NCBI GenBank assembly: GCA_009839775.1
Contig: VXOZ01000135.1
Coordinates: 1 to 18,181 of the forward strand
Length of the DNA: 18,181 nt
Direction of reading: 5' to 3'
Source: Chloroflexota bacterium
GTDB lineage: Bacteria; Chloroflexota; UBA11872; VXOZ01
Positions 13,364 to 18,181 of the stretch are shown here, one piece after another. A program made the position numbers and the translations under genes. Below the pieces are notes generated by a model. That model searched no databases. It was not told where the DNA came from and worked only from the letters and a program-made list of their open reading frames with translations. Each line of letters starts with the position of its first letter. Positions within the stretch are counted from its first letter, which is position 1.

Positions 13364-14713
13364 ATGCCAATCGAGACGTCAGAAAAACCTCCTCAGTGGT
13401 ACGTGCCTCGCATCTCTGCGATTAGTCCCACCGGCCCGGAGATTGCGCTGGCGGTCGGTGAAACGGTTGCGCTTAGCGTAGAGATCGAGCCGTGGCAGAC
13501 TTTGCCGGCGGAGCAGGCGTGGCAGCGGCGCGCGGAGCCGGTGCTTTCCACGACGAATACCACGCAGGACTGGTCGCGGGTGATGCTCTACATGCCGCGC
13601 GTGATCCGCGCCGACGGCGTGTGCAAGATGTGGTACGTGGCTACATCCGGGCCGCCGCGGCCCGCTAATTGCCATTTGGGCTATGCCACCTCGGAAGACG
13701 GCATCCACTGGGAGGAGTATCCCGGCAACCCCATCGTCACCGATCAGGATCTGCAAGACGCCGGCGGCTGGGGGTGGTGCTTTCAGAGCCCGTTCGTGCT
13801 CTACGACCTGGCAGAGCGCAAATATCGCATGTGGTTCTCGGCACTCACGCATTGGGAGCAAACGCAAGACGGCGAGTTGGTGGAGATGACGCAGCAGGTG
13901 GGCTATGCCGAGAGCCCGGACGGTATCGCGTGGGACATTCACCCGGAGCCGGTCACCCGCAGCGGGCGCTGCGCCACAGTTCTCAAGGAGGCCGACGGCA
14001 CCTTCACCATGTGGGCGAATGCCCGGCCGGACGGCGATCCCGACCCCAGTTCCATTTACGGCCACATCATGCTCTTGCGCTCGTCCGACGGCATTCACTG
14101 GGAACAAATCGCCGACGTCATTCAGCCGGAAGGCATTTACAAGTCGTGTGTTTATCCTCACGTAATCCGTGACGGGCCGGGGTTTGCCATGTGGCACGGC
14201 GGCCACCGGGAGTCTCTGCGCGGTGACGTGGAGTTCGCGCGCGGTCAATTGGATGACGCCTACGGCGACTGGTTCGACCTCACAACCGCCCGCTCGGCGG
14301 ACGGCTTGGCATGGACCGACCGGCCCGGCCTCCCCGTGTTTCCGCCGAACGTCGACAAGAGCGCATTCGACGCCCGCTACACGTCCACACCCCACGTGCT
14401 CAAGTTGCCCGGCCGCTACGTGCTCTACTACTCCGCCCGCGACATGCTGGAGGGCTGGCTGCAGGCCGACGGCACGCCGGGTCCAGGACGGGGCTTCGCG
14501 TACCGCCACATTGGCTACGCTTCATTGGAAGCAGAGGAGCACACAGATACAACGCTCAGCTATGCGTGGTCTGCAAATGAAATGTCGAACGCAGAGCGAA
14601 GCGGTACTTTTCGCTTTTCCACGCGAGAGCCCGGCACGCATCACGTCACGTGCCAGATCCAAAACGCCAATGGCAGTGCCGCATATACATGGAAACTCAT
14701 TGTGGGCAATTAG
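13364..14713 (+). CDS. Five-bladed beta-propeller glycosidase-like protein flanked by Ig/PKD halves
   Basis: The 449-residue product has a central domain (about 60-390) like the GH32/43/68/130 propeller superfamily. Four copies of S-x-D-G-[IL]-x-W mark successive blades at residues 110-116, 184-190, 240-246 and 311-317, accompanied by MWYVATSG, MWFSAL, MWANARPDG and LYYSARD. These proteins act on, or bind, plant- or algal-type oligosaccharides; I cannot identify catalytic acids by eye, so substrate and activity are open. Outside the propeller, residues 17-42 (ISPTGPEIALAVGETVALSVEIE) and 398-449 (LSYAWSANE to YTWKLIVGN) look like the first and second parts of one PKD/Ig-like domain. No signal peptide is visible, which is unusual for such a domain. 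GGAG lies seven bases before the ATG. It is not in an operon. Confidence 0.8.
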   Translation: MPIETSEKPPQWYVPRISAISPTGPEIALAVGETVALSVEIEPWQTLPAEQAWQRRAEPVLSTTNTTQDWSRVMLYMPRVIRADGVCKMWYVATSGPPRPANCHLGYATSEDGIHWEEYPGNPIVTDQDLQDAGGWGWCFQSPFVLYDLAERKYRMWFSALTHWEQTQDGELVEMTQQVGYAESPDGIAWDIHPEPVTRSGRCATVLKEADGTFTMWANARPDGDPDPSSIYGHIMLLRSSDGIHWEQIADVIQPEGIYKSCVYPHVIRDGPGFAMWHGGHRESLRGDVEFARGQLDDAYGDWFDLTTARSADGLAWTDRPGLPVFPPNVDKSAFDARYTSTPHVLKLPGRYVLYYSARDMLEGWLQADGTPGPGRGFAYRHIGYASLEAEEHTDTTLSYAWSANEMSNAERSGTFRFSTREPGTHHVTCQIQNANGSAAYTWKLIVGN

Positions 14714-14776
14714 CCTGCGGCGCTCCCCTCTGCCTTAATCCAAAAAGAGATCGCCAGCCACCTTTGCTTCGAACGC

Positions 14777-14804
14777 GTAGGGGCACGATATATCGTGCCC
14801 CTAC
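14777..14804. terminator. Perfect 28-bp palindrome between convergent genes
   Basis: GTAGGGGCACGATA (14777-14790) is followed immediately by its exact reverse complement (14791-14804). It is 63 bases after the propeller gene stop and 40 bases beyond the cytochrome gene stop on the other strand. It resembles the common GTAGGGGCAC...GTGCCCCTAC intergenic repeat and may act as a bidirectional terminator or extrude as a cruciform. Confidence 0.6.
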
Positions 14805-14844
14805 ATCGGTACAAGTGTCTCTCCAACAAACGAGTGAAGGACAG

Positions 14845-15354
14845 CTACTGCTGCCGGGTGTCTTCCAGTTCGGACTGAATCTCCTGGATGTCTGCAGGCC
14901 AGGTGCTCTTGATGTAGGCCAGCACCGCCCAGATTTCGCCATCGCTCATTTTGTCTTCAAAGCCGGGCATGTTGCTCTTATAGTCGCTGCCGACAACGGC
15001 GGTTGAGCCGTACTTGGTCACGTCGAACAACAGCGCATCGGTATGGTGCCAGGTATGTCCGGTCACATCATGGGGTGGGGCGGGCAGAAAGCCGTTTTCG
15101 TCGCGCTCGCGCCAGTTGGGCTGTCCTTCCAAGTTCGCGCCGTGGCAACTCGCGCAGTGCAATTGATACTGGACTTCACCACGCCTTACCAATTGCCGAT
15201 CGGAAGCATCCGCCCGCATGGCTTCGCCGTCACCCAAGACGAACAGCCATAAAGCGGCCAGCACGACGACCACCGTTCCCAAGGCAGCAGCAGAAAGCGC
15301 AAGCCAACGGCCTGATGAACTCTTTCTTTTTCTCGCCGACTTGCGTCTGTTCAT
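14845..15354 (-). CDS. Membrane-anchored c-type cytochrome
   Basis: This 169-residue protein has a strongly basic N-terminus (RRKSARKRK), one membrane anchor (ALSAAALGTVVVVLAALWLFVLG) and a periplasm-facing class I cytochrome c domain. Heme attaches at CASCH (C67, C70 and H71), and the distal ligand is probably M129 in NMPGF, followed by MSDGEIWAVLAYIKSTWP, typical of cytochrome_CBB3/class I folds. It should carry electrons between respiratory complexes or to an oxidase; no partner gene is adjacent. I chose ATG 15354, nine bases after AGGAA on the minus strand; a TTG at 15363 would add three residues but overlaps the ribosome site. The C-terminus is acidic and Gln-rich. A His-rich insert (HDVTGHTWHHTD) lies between the heme motif and the Met ligand, as in many homologues. 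Confidence 0.9.
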   Translation of the reverse strand: MNRRKSARKRKSSSGRWLALSAAALGTVVVVLAALWLFVLGDGEAMRADASDRQLVRRGEVQYQLHCASCHGANLEGQPNWRERDENGFLPAPPHDVTGHTWHHTDALLFDVTKYGSTAVVGSDYKSNMPGFEDKMSDGEIWAVLAYIKSTWPADIQEIQSELEDTRQQ

Positions 15355-15363
15355 GAAGATCAA

Positions 15364-15711
15364 TTCCTGTGTTTGGCCAAGATTGGGCGCGGGCTTCTCA
15401 CTTTTTATGCGACCACTCGTACTATTAAATCACTCTTGTCTGGGCGCGGTTTTTCGCCCTCATCAGGTAGTCGTCATTGTACTATACCAGCGCGGATTAA
15501 TACAGGGGAGGGGTATATTTTGGAGGCCTCCTTTACCCAGGATTTTCGTTGCGGCGGACCGGTCGCAGCGCCGCGCGCGCTCTTCCGTTGTCGCTCAGCA
15601 CGTTCCACCCGGAAACGCCTAGAATTGCGTGGCGGGCCGTGCCCTCAATGGCGTACTATACAGACATCCTGCGACGAATTTGGTAAGGCCGAATAGAGGA
15701 AGTGAAAGACG
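15364..15711. other. Divergent intergenic region with repeated GTACTAT motifs
   Basis: This 348-base gap separates the divergently transcribed cytochrome and oxidoreductase genes and shows no convincing coding frame. GTACTATAC occurs at 15479-15487 and again at 15653-15661, and a shorter GTACTAT at 15419-15425. TACTAT resembles a -10 hexamer, but none has a clear -35 at normal spacing. Both promoters should lie here. Confidence 0.45.
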
Positions 15712-16875
15712 ATGGCGACAACGAGCGGACCGATTGGGGTAGCCGTCCTCGGGTGCGGCAGCATTTCCCATCCTCATCTTGATGGGTGGCAGCGGTTGGT
15801 GCGAGACGGGGAGGCTCGCTTGGAGGTGGTTTGCGATACCGCGCGCGAGCGCGCCGAGGCCCAGGCACAGCGGTATGGCGCGGCTGCTGCCGCCACCGAC
15901 TATGTGGAGGTCTTGCAACGGCCGGAAATCCAAGCCGTTGATATCTGCCTACCTCATCATTTGCATCTACCCGCCATTCTTGCGGCTGCGGAGGCCGGTG
16001 TGCACGTGCTTTGTGAGAAGCCGCTGGTGCTCGATATGGACGAGGCCGTGGAAGCCATTCGCGCCTGCCGCGACGCCGGCGTGAAGCTCATGACCGCCGA
16101 CCGCGACCGGTTCGAGCCGCCCGCCCGCGCCGTAAAGCGCATTCTCAACGCCGGGCTCATCGGCGACATTTACCATGTGCTCGAGCGTCACCTGCTCCAC
16201 AAGGATGTAATCAGACAGGGAGCCAGCGCGAACATGGGTTGGAAGCTCGGCAAAGCCACGGCGGGCGGCGGCGCGCTGCATCGCGACGGCTGCTATTACA
16301 TCGATACCCTGCTCTTCTGGGAGGGCAGCGGCGTGAAGCACGTCGCGGGCGCGGAGATCGATAATTTCCTCTGGGATACGGCGGAGATCGAGACAACTTC
16401 CCACGTGTTGTTCCGCTTTAATAGTGGCGCGATTGGCGTTTTCGAGATGGTATGGTGCATGCAGGGCCCGCAGCACCGCGAAATCTTCGTGACGGGTAGT
16501 GAAGGATATATCAAGCTGGAAGGTGGAATCGGCCATGGCTCCGATGCCACGATCACGCTCTATAGCAATAAGATTCCGTGGCTGGCGTTTGACGATCCCG
16601 CAGTCGCGCAAGCCTTTGCCAATTGCACGTTCGAGCAACCCAGTCGCAACAATCCGGAAATGGCCAACGAAAAGCTCGTGCTGCACGTGCCGTATGCGGG
16701 AGGCTTTACCGCCCAGGAGAAGGAGTTTCTGGCCGCCATTCGCGAGGACCGCGAGCCGGAGTCCAACGGCATCGACGGCGCTCGGTCGCTGGAGGTCGTT
16801 GAGGGCGCCTACATCGCCGCACAAGAGGGGCGGCGCATTGACTTTCCGCTGCGGGATTGGGAGTCGCTGGCGTAG
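15712..16875 (+). CDS. Gfo/Idh/MocA-family NAD(P)-dependent oxidoreductase
   Basis: This 387-residue cytoplasmic protein has an N-terminal Rossmann domain with VLGCGSIS (G14-x-G16) for the dinucleotide, VCDTARERAE after the second strand, and CEKPLVLD with the conserved EKP lysine K103. The C-terminal alpha/beta domain (about 125-360) would bind a sugar, inositol or related polyol. Family members oxidise or reduce such substrates, or act on sugar derivatives; the substrate cannot be fixed here. The usual GGG-x-x-x-D-x-G-x-H-x-x-D signature reads GGGALHRDGCYYID (185-198), so the catalytic His position is Y195 and the first Asp position is R191, with D192 next to it. This may alter or abolish the ordinary dehydrogenase chemistry. 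AGAGGAAG precedes the ATG at about ten bases. The next gene downstream is an aldo/keto reductase on the same strand. Confidence 0.93.
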   Translation: MATTSGPIGVAVLGCGSISHPHLDGWQRLVRDGEARLEVVCDTARERAEAQAQRYGAAAAATDYVEVLQRPEIQAVDICLPHHLHLPAILAAAEAGVHVLCEKPLVLDMDEAVEAIRACRDAGVKLMTADRDRFEPPARAVKRILNAGLIGDIYHVLERHLLHKDVIRQGASANMGWKLGKATAGGGALHRDGCYYIDTLLFWEGSGVKHVAGAEIDNFLWDTAEIETTSHVLFRFNSGAIGVFEMVWCMQGPQHREIFVTGSEGYIKLEGGIGHGSDATITLYSNKIPWLAFDDPAVAQAFANCTFEQPSRNNPEMANEKLVLHVPYAGGFTAQEKEFLAAIREDREPESNGIDGARSLEVVEGAYIAAQEGRRIDFPLRDWESLA

Positions 16876-17005
16876 GCCTGCGGATAGCTTGGCATTTATC
16901 GAAATCCGGGATTTCAGATTAGCGGGTTCGAGTTGGCGCGAATGATGATAAAGATCCTGCGGCTAATGTGGTAGTGCCAGTAGGATTGGGATGGACCAGC
17001 GCCGA
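16876..17005. other. Non-coding gap after the oxidoreductase gene
   Basis: No frame here looks coding. A REP-like repeat follows at 17006, and about 130 bases separate it from the next start codon. I saw no strong terminator. Confidence 0.4.
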
Positions 17006-17043
17006 TTTCCCCTCACCCCGGCCCTCTCCCCAGGGAGAGGGAG
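17006..17043. repeat. REP-like palindromic repeat, copy 3
   Basis: TTTCCCCTCACCCCGG leads into CCCTCTCC (17022-17029), a four-base loop and GGAGAGGG (17034-17041). It shares hairpin and arm with the copies at 6588 and 6711, in the orientation of copy 2. Its position between two same-strand genes is typical of REP elements. Confidence 0.7.
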
Positions 17044-17179
17044 TAAACTTGAGTACTCGGGACTTAGTTGCGCAAAGTTATCCGGTGGGAGTGAGAGGCT
17101 TCCCGCCTGCCGTCACGGTTCGAGAGAGTACCTTAACGAGGCCTATTCGTCCAAAGAAAGTGTGAGGAGGGGTCAGACC

Positions 17180-18181
17180 ATGCGCTATCGTCCGCTAGGC
17201 AACACAGGACATCATGTTTCGGAAGTCGGCTTGGGCACGTATCCGTTGGGCGGCACGCTCATAACGAGCGGCAGCTACTGGACGGGCCCGGCCACGTACG
17301 GCGAAGTATTGCTCGAGACCGCGGTGGAGACTATCCATCACGGGCTGTCGCTGGGCGTCAACTTCATCGACACCGCGCCGGTGTATTCGGAAGCTGAGGT
17401 CTACATCGCGGAGGCGCTGCGCCGGCGGCCCAAGCACCTGAAGCACATGGAAGTCTTTGTGGAGACGAAAGGCGGCGAGCACGTCAGGCCGGTGGCCGAC
17501 GGCGGTGACCCCGTGCTGGCGCGGGACTTTAGCCGCGCTGCCTTGCGGGAGAGCGTGCAGCGCAGCAAGGAGCGCCTGCAGACGGATCTTATCGAAGCTG
17601 TGCTCCTGCACAGCCCGGTCGCTGAGGAAATGGCAGAAGACCCGCTGGGCCTGCTTGTCGAACTGCGTGCAGAAAGGCATGTCGGACACATTGGCGTCTC
17701 CGCCAGCGACACAACGGAAGCCATCCGCCTTATCGAGGAAGACGGCCGCGCGGAGATCATACAGATCGGATTTAGTCTGCTGGAACCGGAACCGACCGAG
17801 CGGCTCTTGCCTTTGGCGGAAGAGCGCGGTATCGGCATCGTCATCCGGTCGCCGCTGGCCTCCGGCTTCCTTTCGGGATCGTTCACGGCAGACCACGAGT
17901 TCGGGCCGGACGACCACCGCAGTCTCATTCCGCGGGAACGGCTCGCGGAGCGTCTGCGGGATGCGGAGTCCTTCATGTGGCTGGTCGAGGAAGGGATTGC
18001 CGAAAGCCTGAGGGAAGCCGCCCTGCGTTATATCCTCAGCTTCTCCGGGGTAACCTCGGTGATTCCCGGTGCCATGAATCCCACGGAGCTCGAGCAGAAT
18101 GTGGCGATATCCGATCTCGGCCCCCTGCCGGAAGCTGCGCTGGCGCGCATTGTGGAGACGCAGCGGGAACAAGGGGATAAA
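17180..18181 (+). CDS. Aldo/keto reductase, runs off the right edge
   Basis: The frame from ATG 17180 is open for 334 codons to the last base of the window with no stop, so the gene is incomplete, probably by only a few residues. It encodes an NADPH-dependent (beta/alpha)8-barrel reductase. It begins MRYRPLGNTGHHVSEVGLGTYPLGG and carries the full catalytic tetrad: D64 and Y69 in NFIDTAPVYS, K97 in VETKGG and H144 in VLLHSP. The cofactor end shows GHIGVSASD, then IRSPLASGFLSG, and IPGAMNPTELEQN, as in bacterial oxidoreductases of the YajO/Tas-like group. Substrates are carbonyl compounds or sugars and cannot be fixed here. AGGAGGGG ends seven bases before the ATG, an excellent ribosome site. 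It follows the Gfo/Idh/MocA gene by 304 bases; a shared sugar-metabolism role is possible. Confidence 0.93.
   Translation, partial: MRYRPLGNTGHHVSEVGLGTYPLGGTLITSGSYWTGPATYGEVLLETAVETIHHGLSLGVNFIDTAPVYSEAEVYIAEALRRRPKHLKHMEVFVETKGGEHVRPVADGGDPVLARDFSRAALRESVQRSKERLQTDLIEAVLLHSPVAEEMAEDPLGLLVELRAERHVGHIGVSASDTTEAIRLIEEDGRAEIIQIGFSLLEPEPTERLLPLAEERGIGIVIRSPLASGFLSGSFTADHEFGPDDHRSLIPRERLAERLRDAESFMWLVEEGIAESLREAALRYILSFSGVTSVIPGAMNPTELEQNVAISDLGPLPEAALARIVETQREQGDK

Noticed and set aside
13379..14509. 376-codon minus-strand frame opposite the propeller gene
   Set aside because: The plus-strand protein has repeated blade motifs, whereas the antisense product has no domain signal.
15967..16824. 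285-codon minus-strand frame opposite the Gfo/Idh/MocA gene
   Set aside because: The sense strand carries the EKP and Rossmann motifs; the antisense product is unrelated to any family I know.
17195..18172. 325-codon minus-strand frame opposite the aldo/keto reductase
   Set aside because: The sense strand shows the complete reductase tetrad and a strong ribosome site, so the minus frame is a shadow.

Overview
The window is a stretch of bacterial chromosome carrying twelve confident protein genes, one unidentified coding tail at the left edge, one gene that runs off the right edge, and several repeat elements. The gene mix suggests an uncultured member of the Chloroflexota, perhaps one of the environmental or host-associated lineages. 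It includes an archaeal-type ATP-dependent DNA ligase, an M50 protease with CBS domains, a secreted domain resembling the extracellular part of FtsX/MacB permeases, a beta-propeller glycosidase-like protein, a Gfo/Idh/MocA oxidoreductase and an aldo/keto reductase. This assignment is inference from gene content. There is no rRNA or other phylogenetic marker here, and I saw no tRNA or CRISPR array.

Left part (1-4224): the tail of an unknown gene is followed by a tight heavy-metal resistance operon. It encodes a CadC/SmtB-type ArsR repressor with a palindromic candidate operator just upstream, and, one base after the repressor's stop codon, a Zn/Cd/Pb-exporting P1B ATPase. Next come an unidentified small protein rich in Tyr and Cys and a small membrane protein. 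These converge on a DUF899 thioredoxin-like gene on the minus strand.

Middle (4225-11590): a MITE-like element with 20-bp perfect inverted repeats lies between the DUF899 gene and the ATP-dependent DNA ligase, both on the minus strand. A 644-base non-coding stretch then holds REP-like palindromes and a tandem duplication. It is followed by the M50/CBS protease, a convergent hairpin, a lipoprotein that looks like an isolated permease periplasmic domain, nicotinate phosphoribosyltransferase (NAD salvage) and a decayed transposase.

Right part (11541-18181): guaB (IMP dehydrogenase) is followed by three consecutive hairpins. Then come a beta-propeller glycosidase-like protein whose two ends look like the halves of one Ig/PKD domain, a perfect 28-bp palindrome between convergent genes, a membrane-anchored cytochrome c, a Gfo/Idh/MocA oxidoreductase, another REP-like copy and a partial aldo/keto reductase. 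The propeller protein, oxidoreductase and aldo/keto reductase could share a role in sugar or polyol metabolism, but they are separated by long gaps and are not an obvious operon.

I found no clear previously undescribed multi-gene system. The most unusual single items are the propeller inserted in an apparent Ig/PKD domain, the orphan permease-type lipoprotein, the MITE, the internally deleted transposase and the HQ variant of the ATPase HP motif.
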